Shown here in pieces: positions 16,226 to 23,540 of a stretch of DNA of 64,000 bases (the stretch's first letter is position 1; the number at the start of each line of letters is the position of its first letter). Both the position numbers and the translations under genes were made by a program. The DNA is taken from assembly GCA_031426735.1 (NCBI GenBank), contig JASJPK010000088.1:16218-80217 (forward strand). The letters run 5' to 3'. The stretch comes from PFJX01 sp031426735. GTDB lineage: Bacteria; Pseudomonadota; Gammaproteobacteria; Burkholderiales; Thiobacillaceae. The notes under the pieces were generated by a model, which worked only from the letters and a program-made list of their open reading frames with translations, made no database searches and was not told where the DNA came from.

Positions 16226-18334
16226 CTATTTCCCGGACAGCTGGGAAATATCCGCGACGCTGTTCATCAGGCCGCCCAGACTGCCCAGCAAGCCGAGGCG
16301 GTTGGCGCGCACCAACGGCTCCTCGGCCATAACCATGACCGAGTCGAAGAAGCGGTCGACCGGCTCGCGCAGGCTGGAGAGCTGCATCAAGGCACCGGTG
16401 TAGTCGAGATTGGCGAGGGCGGCTTCGACACCGGGCCGCAACGCCGTCACCGCGGCAAACAAGGTATGTTCGGCCGCTTCCTGCAGCAGCGCGACATCGA
16501 CCGAGCTAGCGGCCGTTTCCGCCTTGCGCAGAATGTTCTGGATACGCTTGTTGGCGGCGGCCAGCGCTTCCGCTTCCGGCAGGCGACCGAATTCCGCCAC
16601 CGCCGCCAGCCGCGCCGGCACCTGATCGATGCGGGTCGGGCTCTGGCTGACCACGGCTTCGACCTGATCGGGCGCAGCGCCCTGGTCTTTCAGAGAGACA
16701 CGCAAACGTTCCTGCATGAACTGGAACACGTCGAGCGCGACGCTGCTGGCAACCTGATCGGCAGCAAACTGCGCCCGCGCCAGTTCCAGCAATTGCATCA
16801 GATCGAGCGGCAGCGCGCGTTCCATCAGCATGCGCAAGACGCCCAGCGCGGCGCGGCGCAACGCGAACGGATCCTTGTCGCCGGTGGGCGTGAGGCCGAT
16901 GCCGAAAATGCCGACCAGCGCATCGAGCCGTTCCGCCATCGCCACCGCCAGCGCGATGTTGTCCAGCGGCAGGCTGTCGCCGGCGAAACGCGGCTGGTAA
17001 TGGTCGCGAATGGCATCCGCCACGCGCGTATCTTCGCCATCGTGCAGCGCGTAATAGCGCCCCATGATGCCTTGCAGTTCGGGGAATTCGCCGACCATGT
17101 CGGTGATCAGATCGGCCTTGGCCAGCATCGCGGCGCGCGCCGCCAGTTCGGCATCCGCGCCCAGTTCCCGCGCGATGGCGGCGGCCAGCTTGCTCAGGCG
17201 TTTGACGCGCGCGCCCTGGCTGCCCAGCTTGTTGTGATACACCACGTTGTCGAGCAGTTCGACGCGCGACGCCAGCGGCTTCTTGCGATCCTGGTCGAAG
17301 AAGAACTTGGCATCGGCCAGGCGCGGCCGCACGACCCGTTCGTTGCCGCCGATCACCGCCGACGGATCGGCCGGCGAGATATTGGACACGATCAGGAAGC
17401 GGTTGGTCAGCTTTCCAGCCGCATCCAGCAGCGGGAAATATTTCTGGTTCGCCTTCATCGTCAAAATCAGGCATTCCTGCGGCACCTGCAGGAACTCCGC
17501 CTCGAACTCGCACAGCAGCACATTCGGCCGTTCGACCAGCGCGGTGACTTCATCCAGCAAGGCATCGTCATGCAGCGGCTGTACACCGCCGCCCACCTGG
17601 GCGGCCGCATCCCGCAACTGACGCTCGATTTCCGCGCGCCGTTCGGCAAAACCGGGAATCACCGCGCCCTCGGCCTGCATCTGCGCGGCGTAGCTGTCGG
17701 CAGTTTCGATGCGCAGCGGATGCTTGAGCGCTTCGAAACGATGGCCTTGCGTCTCGCGGCCGGCATTCAGGCCCAGAGTCGCAACCGGCACCACATCGGC
17801 GCCGTACAGCGCCACCAGCGCATGCGCCGGGCGGACGAAGTTCACCGAAGTCCAGCCATCGGCCAGTTGATAGGTCATCACCTTCGGGATCGGCAGCTTG
17901 GCCAGCGCTTCGTCGAGCGCCTTCTGCAAGCCGGCAGCCAGTTCGACGCCGGGCGCGACGGTATCGAAGAACAGCGCCTCGGCCTTGCCATCCGGCATCC
18001 GCTTGAGTTGCGCCACAACCGATGCATCCAGACCCATTGCAGCCAGTCTTTTCAGCAAGGCCGGCGTCGCCTGGCCTTCCGCGTTCAGCGCGACGCTGAC
18101 CGGCATCAGCTTGTGCAGCAGCGGCTTGTCGGCGGCACGGGCGGCAACCTGGCTGACATGCGCGGCGAGACGGCGCGGCGAGGCGTACGGTGTGACGACG
18201 CTGTCGGCACCGGTCAGGCCTTGCGCCTGCAATGTATCGGCCAGGGTCTGGGCAAACGCCGCGCCGAGTTTCTTCAGCGCTTTCGGCGGCAGTTCTTCGA
18301 CGAACAGTTCAACAAGTAGATTCTTCGTACTCAT
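16226..18334 (-). CDS. glyS: Glycyl-tRNA synthetase beta subunit
   Basis: A 702-residue subunit of the bacterial alpha2beta2 glycyl-tRNA synthetase, starting MSTKNLLVELFVEELPPKAL, the family's N-terminal signature. The ALRRAALGVLRML motif and the C-terminal anticodon-binding region are complete. The beta subunit supplies tRNA recognition; the alpha subunit, encoded just upstream, supplies the catalytic site. A palindromic repeat splits the two genes by 109 nt. Confidence 0.96.
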   Translation of the reverse strand: MSTKNLLVELFVEELPPKALKKLGAAFAQTLADTLQAQGLTGADSVVTPYASPRRLAAHVSQVAARAADKPLLHKLMPVSVALNAEGQATPALLKRLAAMGLDASVVAQLKRMPDGKAEALFFDTVAPGVELAAGLQKALDEALAKLPIPKVMTYQLADGWTSVNFVRPAHALVALYGADVVPVATLGLNAGRETQGHRFEALKHPLRIETADSYAAQMQAEGAVIPGFAERRAEIERQLRDAAAQVGGGVQPLHDDALLDEVTALVERPNVLLCEFEAEFLQVPQECLILTMKANQKYFPLLDAAGKLTNRFLIVSNISPADPSAVIGGNERVVRPRLADAKFFFDQDRKKPLASRVELLDNVVYHNKLGSQGARVKRLSKLAAAIARELGADAELAARAAMLAKADLITDMVGEFPELQGIMGRYYALHDGEDTRVADAIRDHYQPRFAGDSLPLDNIALAVAMAERLDALVGIFGIGLTPTGDKDPFALRRAALGVLRMLMERALPLDLMQLLELARAQFAADQVASSVALDVFQFMQERLRVSLKDQGAAPDQVEAVVSQSPTRIDQVPARLAAVAEFGRLPEAEALAAANKRIQNILRKAETAASSVDVALLQEAAEHTLFAAVTALRPGVEAALANLDYTGALMQLSSLREPVDRFFDSVMVMAEEPLVRANRLGLLGSLGGLMNSVADISQLSGK

Positions 18335-18356
18335 ATGCGGAAATCTCTGTTTAACC

Positions 18357-18424
18357 CGTCACCCCGGCGCAGGCCGGGGTCCAGGTCGTTGACTTCTGGA
18401 TTCCGGCCTGCGCCGGAATGACGG
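18357..18424. repeat. Palindromic repeat between glyQ and glyS (CACCCCGGC/GCCGGAATGACG family)
   Basis: Imperfect inverted arms CGTCACCCCGGCGCAGGCC and GGCCTGCGCCGGAATGACG flank a short centre. Relatives are at 49380-49456 and 61543-61570. It lies inside an operon whose two products are needed in equal amounts. Confidence 0.75.
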
Positions 18425-18443
18425 TATGGATTGCTGACACGCT

Positions 18444-19361
18444 TCACGCCGCCTTCTTTTCGATCTGCGCCAGCACTTCTTCCGCCCACTCCTTCGGCGC
18501 CATCGGGAAGCCGAGACGGGCGCGGGAGTCGAGGTAGCTCTGCGCCACGGCGCGCGCCAGATTGCGGATGCGGCCGATGTAAGCGGCGCGTTCGGTCACT
18601 GAAATGGCGCCGCGCGCATCGAGCAGGTTGAAGCTGTGGCCGGCTTTCAGCACCTGTTCGTAGGCCGGCAAGGCGAGTTTGTTTTCCATCAGGTTCTTCG
18701 CCTGCTTTTCGTAGGCGTTGAACGCGGTGAGCAGGAACTCGACGTCGCTGTGCTCGAAGTTGTAGGTCGATTGCTCGACCTCGTTCTGGTGGAACACGTC
18801 GCCGTAACTGACGCCGGGCGAATATTCCAGATCGAACACGTTGTCGACGCCCTGCAGATACATGGCCAGACGCTCCAGGCCGTAGGTGATTTCGCCGGTG
18901 ATCGGCTTGCAATTGATGCCGCCGACCTGCTGGAAATAGGTGAACTGGGTGACTTCCATGCCGTTCAGCCAGACTTCCCAGCCGAGGCCCCAGGCGCCCA
19001 GCGTCGGGTTTTCCCAGTCGTCCTCGACGAAGCGGATGTCGTTCTGCTTGAGGTCGAAGCCAAGCGCTTCGAGCGAGCCGAGATACAACTCCAGAATGTT
19101 TTCCGGCGCCGGTTTCAGCACCACCTGGAACTGGTAGTAATGCTGCAGGCGGTTCGGGTTTTCGCCGTAGCGGCCGTCCTTCGGCCGCCGCGACGGCTGC
19201 ACATAAGCGGCCTTCCAGGGCTCCGGCCCGAGCGAGCGCAGGAACGTGGCGGTATGGCTGGTGCCGGCGCCGACTTCGAGATCGTAGGGTTGCAGCAAGG
19301 TGCAGCCCTGTTCGCCCCAGAAGCGCTGGAGCGTGAGGATGATGTCCTGGAAAGCGGGCAT
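18444..19361 (-). CDS. glyQ: Glycyl-tRNA synthetase alpha subunit
   Basis: A 305-residue catalytic subunit. Family motifs are plain: FWGEQGCTLLQPYD, GAGTSHTATFLR, VQPSRRPKDGRYG, FQVVLKP and GWEVWLNGMEVTQFTYFQQ. It activates glycine with ATP in the cytoplasm. It is first in the glyQS run. The region upstream on the minus strand contains TTAAAAT about 45 nt before the ATG, a possible -10 without a good -35. Confidence 0.96.
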   Translation of the reverse strand: MPAFQDIILTLQRFWGEQGCTLLQPYDLEVGAGTSHTATFLRSLGPEPWKAAYVQPSRRPKDGRYGENPNRLQHYYQFQVVLKPAPENILELYLGSLEALGFDLKQNDIRFVEDDWENPTLGAWGLGWEVWLNGMEVTQFTYFQQVGGINCKPITGEITYGLERLAMYLQGVDNVFDLEYSPGVSYGDVFHQNEVEQSTYNFEHSDVEFLLTAFNAYEKQAKNLMENKLALPAYEQVLKAGHSFNLLDARGAISVTERAAYIGRIRNLARAVAQSYLDSRARLGFPMAPKEWAEEVLAQIEKKAA

Positions 19362-19459
19362 GGTGGTTTGCGGGATTGAAAAAACCGGCGGATTTTAACC
19401 TTGATGCGGCAGTTGAACGCGCAGCGGCCAACCTCGATTACTGGACCTCCGACGCGGCC

Positions 19460-19487
19460 TTGCGAGGCATCGCCGGCTCACTATGCT
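19460..19487 (+). promoter_or_regulatory. Candidate sigma-70 promoter for the small-peptide transcript
   Basis: TTGCGA and TATGCT are separated by 16 nt on the plus strand, pointing toward the small secreted peptide gene. Together with the terminator downstream it defines a transcript of about 475 nt in a region otherwise without genes. Confidence 0.45.
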
Positions 19488-19718
19488 GAAAACAGGACAT
19501 ACCGTTTTAACGAGGCGGAGAAAAGCATCGGCGGGAGGTCGCCATGCGCTACTTGATCAGTCGTTGTACGCGGCATCGCAAGCTCGCTTTCCAGCGGTGT
19601 TCGGTGCGGTCGACAGCTTGCCGTCCCTCGACCCGAAATTTCCAGCACAGCAGCGATTTTTTCGGCTGGCGACCGCTCAGTCAGCCGGCTTGCTGCACGC
19701 TTCATTCAGGAGGTCGCC

Positions 19719-19856
19719 ATGAGTACACGTAAAGCGCGTAAAGCCCTGTTATCCGCTCTTTTGCTGGCCTTGCTCGCGGCGTTGCCGAACGCCGCTTCGG
19801 CCGGCGGCAACCCGGCTGCCGGCGGGCCAGTCGTTGTGCTGCAAGCCGGTTCCTGA
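19719..19856 (+). CDS. Small secreted peptide, 45 residues
   Basis: Initiation is strong: AGGAGG ends 5 nt before the ATG. The product begins MSTRKARKALL, continues with a leucine/alanine-rich core and ends with an AxA site (NAASA before GG), a textbook Sec signal peptide; the mature part would be only about 18 residues, GGNPAAGGPVVVLQAGS-like, uncharged and without cysteine. A 9-bp intrinsic terminator follows 85 nt after the stop. No homologue is recognised. A second start-like site with nearly the same leader (GGGAGGTCGCCATG at 19532-19546) precedes a 62-codon frame that overlaps this gene's start; that frame is less convincing. Function is unknown. Confidence 0.6.
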   Translation: MSTRKARKALLSALLLALLAALPNAASAGGNPAAGGPVVVLQAGS

Positions 19857-19941
19857 ACAAGAGGAGAATAAGCACGCAAAAAAACGTGCCGGTCGACGGT
19901 GTCGCGTTTGTGGAACAACGATTTTGGGTACTGAATTTCGA

Positions 19942-19968
19942 GACCGGGGCGTCAGCCCCGGTCTTTTT
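19942..19968 (+). terminator. Intrinsic terminator after the small secreted peptide
   Basis: GACCGGGGC and GCCCCGGTC form a perfect 9-bp stem with a GTCA tetraloop, followed by TTTTT. Confidence 0.88.
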
Positions 19969-20115
19969 GTACCTGGCGAAGATCCGCCAGACTGTTTCGA
20001 GATTCGCCATCCCGATTCGGGAGGCGGCGGCCAGGGCCGCGCCAGACGGGGGTTACGGGCAATAAGCAGGACGGCACGCCGATTGCAAAGGGGTCTAGTG
20101 CAAACGGAGAAAGCC

Positions 20116-20271
20116 ATGACACTCAACCTGACCCCCCGCCTGACCATACGCATCCGAAGAGCGACCGACACGGCCAGCCACATCATCCGCACGCAGACGC
20201 GGCGTCTATCGATTACCAGCATGTCGTTCCTGAAGCTGGAAGTGATGGTGTTCAAGTACAACGCGAAATGA
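20116..20271 (+). CDS. Small basic protein of unknown function, 51 residues
   Basis: ATG follows a GGAGAAAGCC ribosome site. The product is rich in Arg and Thr, with no cysteine and no membrane segment. It does not match a family that can be named. Its last 20 nt overlap the 3' end of the convergent EnvZ-like kinase gene. The same frame is open further upstream but without a plausible start, so the short form is preferred. Confidence 0.45.
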   Translation: MTLNLTPRLTIRIRRATDTASHIIRTQTRRLSITSMSFLKLEVMVFKYNAK

Positions 20272-21565
20272 TCAGAGCGGCGCTCAATCCACCGCCGTCG
20301 CGTTCATCCAACTCGATGCGCCAACCATAGGCATCGGCCAACTGACGCGCAATCGCCAGGCCGAGGCCGCTGCCGCCGGCATCGAGGTTGCGCGAAGTCT
20401 CCAGCCGCGTGAACGGCCGAAACACCGCCTCGCGCTGCTCGACCGGAATGCCGGGACCGCGATCCAGTACCGCGATGCGCACCGCCTCGGCGTTGCATGC
20501 CAGTTCCAGCTTGACCGGCGCGTCGCCGCCATAGCGGCGCGCATTCTCCAGCAGGTTGCCGACGATGCGGCGCAGCGCCGCTTCGCCGACGCGAACCTGG
20601 CAAGGCACTCCCGGCTGCCATTCGAGCGGCCCCAGCAACGCGGCCTGTGCAGCCAGATCGGCGAGCACGCCGGTCAAGTCGCATTCCTGCAAGGCTTCCA
20701 TCTTGAGCGAACGGGCGAACACCAGCATGTCGCCGATCAGGCGGTTCATCTCGTCCAGATCGTGTTCCATGCGCTGGACCAGACTGGCGTCGCCGCTTTC
20801 CAGCAGCGAAATCGCCAAGCGCAGACGCGTGATCGGCGTGCGCAGATCGTGGCTGACGCCGGCCAGCAGCACGGTGCGGTTTTCCAGCAGCGCCTGCACT
20901 TCCTCGGCCATGCGATTGAACGCGGCGGTCAGTTCGCGCAGTTCGCGCGCGCCGGTTTCCGGCAGGACTTCCGGCGCGCGGCCCTGGCCGACTTCGCCGG
21001 CCTTCTGCGCCAGGCTGTTCAGGCGCCGGCTGGTCAGACGCACCATGAACAGCGCGGTCAATACGGTCAGCGCGGCGCCGAGCAGGAACACGCCGACCGC
21101 CGCCAGCGGCGCTTTCAACGCGTAGCGCTGGCGGTCGAAGCCGACGCGCAGCAATTTGTCGGCGACCTGGATTTCCAGCCAATCCCAATCGGGATCGACA
21201 CTACGCTTCAACGCGATGTCCTGTTTGGCGCGCCGGGTCAGCGCCGCCGCGATGAGTTCGCCGAAGTAATTCGCCGGCGCGGCTTGCGGCAAACGGGTCT
21301 GCACCTCGGCCAGTGCCAGATCGTGGCTGAAGGCGAGTTCCATCTCGTAATCGGCCCGGGTTTGCGGCGGCAGTTCCACCCAGGTCTGCGCGGAAAGCAG
21401 GATTTTTGCGGCCAGATCGTCGGCGGAACGCTCCGCCAGCGGGCGGATCACCATGAACCAGACGACGCCGAAAGCGATCGCTTCGAACACCAGAAACGCT
21501 GCCAGCAAGGCGGCTGCGGTGCGGCCGAACAGCGTTTCCGGCAGCAATCGCGCAATCCACCTCAC
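20252..21565 (-). CDS. EnvZ-like sensor histidine kinase
   Basis: A 437-residue two-helix kinase. Membrane helices at about 18-40 and 177-197 flank a periplasmic domain of about 135 residues; then HAMP, the H box GVSHDLRTPITRLRL (EnvZ signature), N box GNLLENARRYGG, G1 DRGPGIP and G2 GGSGLGLAIA. It should phosphorylate the response regulator encoded upstream, with which it overlaps by 4 nt. The overall order and motifs match EnvZ/OmpR. Confidence 0.92.
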   Translation of the reverse strand: MRWIARLLPETLFGRTAAALLAAFLVFEAIAFGVVWFMVIRPLAERSADDLAAKILLSAQTWVELPPQTRADYEMELAFSHDLALAEVQTRLPQAAPANYFGELIAAALTRRAKQDIALKRSVDPDWDWLEIQVADKLLRVGFDRQRYALKAPLAAVGVFLLGAALTVLTALFMVRLTSRRLNSLAQKAGEVGQGRAPEVLPETGARELRELTAAFNRMAEEVQALLENRTVLLAGVSHDLRTPITRLRLAISLLESGDASLVQRMEHDLDEMNRLIGDMLVFARSLKMEALQECDLTGVLADLAAQAALLGPLEWQPGVPCQVRVGEAALRRIVGNLLENARRYGGDAPVKLELACNAEAVRIAVLDRGPGIPVEQREAVFRPFTRLETSRNLDAGGSGLGLAIARQLADAYGWRIELDERDGGGLSAALIISRCT

Positions 21566-22275
21566 ACCGATTTGCCCTTCGGCGAAAACAGATAGCCCTG
21601 GCCCCAGACCGTGCGGATGTAGACCGGATTGGACGGATCGTCCTCCAGTTTCTTGCGCAAGCGGGTCACCCGCACGTCGATGGAACGGTCGAACGGATCG
21701 CGTTCGTAGCCTTTCAGGCTGTCCATGATCTGGTCGCGCGACAAGGCGCGGTTGGGCCGTTCGATGAACAGCTTCAACAGCGTGAATTCGGCTTGCGACA
21801 GCGGAATCTCGACCCCGTCGCGCGACAGCGCCTGCGCCGACAGATCGAGCGCGAACGGGCCGAAACGGGCGACGTCATTCGCGGTCGCAGCGTGGTTGCC
21901 GGCATGGTTGCGTCGCAACACGGCGCGGATGCGCGCCAGCAGTTCGCGCGGATTGAACGGCTTCGGCAGGTAATCGTCGGCGCCGACTTCCAGGCCGACG
22001 ATGCGGTCGATATCCTCGCCGCGCGCCGACAGCATGATCACCGGCACATCGCGCGCGGCCTTGACCCGGCGGGTCAGACTGAGGCCATCCTCGCCGGGCA
22101 GCATCAAGTCCATCACGATCAGGTCCGGCCAGGCGGAAGCGAGGCGCTCATCCATTTCCTTGCCGTCGCGCGCGACCGTCACGCGCATGCCCTGCTTGGC
22201 CAGGTAATCGGCCAGCAAATCGCGGATGCCGGCGTCGTCGTCCACAATCAGTACATTCGGGTTGTCGTCGTTCAT
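21562..22275 (-). CDS. OmpR-family response regulator
   Basis: About 237 residues. The receiver domain has acidic DDD, the phospho-Asp in VMDLMLPGEDG and Lys in PKPFNPRELLARIRAVLRR, an OmpR-like signature; the C-terminal winged helix contains RDQIMDSLKGYERDPFDRSIDVR-type recognition helix residues. An in-frame ATG six codons upstream is an alternative start. The divergent upstream region contains a RstA/CusR-like direct repeat, a likely autoregulatory site. Confidence 0.92.
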   Translation of the reverse strand: MNDDNPNVLIVDDDAGIRDLLADYLAKQGMRVTVARDGKEMDERLASAWPDLIVMDLMLPGEDGLSLTRRVKAARDVPVIMLSARGEDIDRIVGLEVGADDYLPKPFNPRELLARIRAVLRRNHAGNHAATANDVARFGPFALDLSAQALSRDGVEIPLSQAEFTLLKLFIERPNRALSRDQIMDSLKGYERDPFDRSIDVRVTRLRKKLEDDPSNPVYIRTVWGQGYLFSPKGKSV

Positions 22276-22342
22276 CGCTTGCGGCTCGTCCATGCGTTAT
22301 TTGGATTATTCATTAACTTCCCCGCCACACCCCGACCCGCGA

Positions 22343-22356
22343 AACACTTTGTTACA
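22343..22356. promoter_or_regulatory. RstA/OmpR-type box in the divergent promoter
   Basis: AACACTTTGTTACA agrees with 10 of 12 fixed positions of the RstA box TACATNTNGTTACA (consensus recalled). It sits between the OmpR-like gene and the small envelope gene on the other strand, 73 nt before the latter's ATG, so it may serve both. Confidence 0.4.
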
Positions 22357-22428
22357 AATCGGCCGGCGCCGGAAACCCCGGCGTTACGCCCGCCGCCTAG
22401 CATGAGAGGCATGGAAAGGAGCAAAACC

Positions 22429-22863
22429 ATGACACCCAGGATGTCCAAGATGTTGAGCGCGCTGCTGTTGGCACTGGCGACTGTACCCGCACTCGCCGAC
22501 CAAACCGATAGCACGATGTTCGGCCAGCCGTTCGTCAAGCTCGCACAACTCGGCCCGGATGAACGCCGCGCCTTGCGCGAGCGCTGGGAACAGGCCAGCC
22601 CGGAAGAACGCATGCGCATGCGCCAGTTTTTCCAGGATCGGATGCGCCAATTGCCGCCCGAAGCACAGGAAGCGATACGCATCCCGTTTCCTGGCGCAGG
22701 CCAGCGCGAATACGGCCGCGAACGCACGGACAAGCGCCGCGGCAAACACTCATCCGAAGGCGGTTTCGGCTTCGGTTTTGAAAAACGTCGGTTCGAGGAG
22801 GGTCAGACCGACTCTCCCGGCTGGTCCGGCGAGCGTCGCCCCGAAGACGACGAACGCCGCTGA
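22429..22863 (+). CDS. Secreted DUF3106-like protein
   Basis: 144 residues. A Sec signal peptide (cleavage after VPALA) precedes a helical block LAQLGPDERRALRERWEQAS, SPEERMRMRQFF, RMRQLPPEAQEAI that resembles DUF3106 and its arginine-rich repeats; the C-terminal third is a charged, probably disordered tail. AAGGAG lies 8 nt before the ATG. It is divergent from the OmpR-like regulator and 27 nt upstream of the glycine-zipper gene, with which it probably forms an operon. Confidence 0.72.
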   Translation: MTPRMSKMLSALLLALATVPALADQTDSTMFGQPFVKLAQLGPDERRALRERWEQASPEERMRMRQFFQDRMRQLPPEAQEAIRIPFPGAGQREYGRERTDKRRGKHSSEGGFGFGFEKRRFEEGQTDSPGWSGERRPEDDERR

Positions 22864-22889
22864 ACTCGATTCATGAAGGAGTCATCAAC

Positions 22890-23438
22890 ATGTCAGCTAC
22901 CCGCAATATCGTTCCCGCTTTGATCCTGGCGCTGTGCAGCGCCGCCCCCAGCCAGGCCGGCAGCCGTGCCAGCAGCAACGCATTCCAGGACACCGCCTGG
23001 GTCGTCGCCAGCACGCCGGTGTATGAGAAATTCAACGAACCCCGGCGCGAATGCTGGGAAGAACAGGTCGGCTACGACTATCCGGACAGCGTGCGTGGGC
23101 CGGACCGCAACATCGGCGGCGCGATTCTCGGCGGCATCCTCGGCGGCGTGCTCGGCCACAGTGTCGGCAAGGGTGACGGGCGCCGCGCGGCCACCGCCAT
23201 CGGCGCGATCACCGGTGCCGTGGCCGGCGACAAGTACGACAACAACCGACCCGATCTGCGCGGCGAACCGATTCCACGCATCGAACAACGCTGCCGCAGT
23301 GTCGACAACTGGAGCCGCAAGCTCTCCGGCTACAACGTGACCTATCGCTACCAGGGCCACGAATACGACACCTTCCTGCCCTACGATCCAGGCCGCAGCG
23401 TGCGCGTCAACGTCAACGTCAGCCTGGACGAACGCTGA
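22890..23438 (+). CDS. Periplasmic glycine-zipper protein (17-kDa surface antigen-like)
   Basis: 182 residues, signal peptide ending near SQA. The central segment GGAILGGILGGVLGHSVGKG and a second run AATAIGAITGAVAGDK form two glycine-zipper hairpins as in Rickettsia 17-kDa antigen-like proteins; Cys55 and a later Cys could form a disulfide. No lipobox is visible, so it is periplasmic or outer-membrane associated rather than a lipoprotein. Ribosome site AAGGAG at a good distance. Likely an envelope-stress target of the neighbouring OmpR-type system (inference). Confidence 0.78.
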   Translation: MSATRNIVPALILALCSAAPSQAGSRASSNAFQDTAWVVASTPVYEKFNEPRRECWEEQVGYDYPDSVRGPDRNIGGAILGGILGGVLGHSVGKGDGRRAATAIGAITGAVAGDKYDNNRPDLRGEPIPRIEQRCRSVDNWSRKLSGYNVTYRYQGHEYDTFLPYDPGRSVRVNVNVSLDER

Positions 23439-23455
23439 GTCTGAGCCGAACGGCG

Positions 23456-23489
23456 ACGCGGCCGCCGCCGATCCGGTGCGGCCGCGTTT
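23456..23489 (+). terminator. Candidate terminator after the glycine-zipper gene
   Basis: ACGCGGCCG and CGGCCGCGT form a perfect 9-bp stem around a 14-nt loop, with only TTT after it; termination efficiency is uncertain. Confidence 0.5.
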
Positions 23490-23540
23490 GAATCTTGTCA
23501 GGGCGGAAGGGTACAGTGCGCACCTTTCGGCAACAGCGAC

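Noticed and set aside
14948..18319. A 1123-codon open frame on the plus strand across glyS and the membrane GGDEF gene
   Set aside because: It is an antisense shadow of two clear minus-strand genes; its translation is low-complexity (His, Gln, Arg rich) with no domain. High GC makes such frames common here (also 994-2724, 4472-7180, 10815-12848, 49286-52033).
19544..19732. 62-codon frame upstream of the small secreted peptide
   Set aside because: It has a good ribosome site, but the product is an unpatterned Arg/Cys/Ser-rich sequence and overlaps the better supported gene; kept only as part of the finding on that transcript.
19834..20115. Upstream open frame continuous with the 51-residue gene
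   Set aside because: It runs through a perfect intrinsic terminator and has no ATG with a ribosome site; the shorter start is better.
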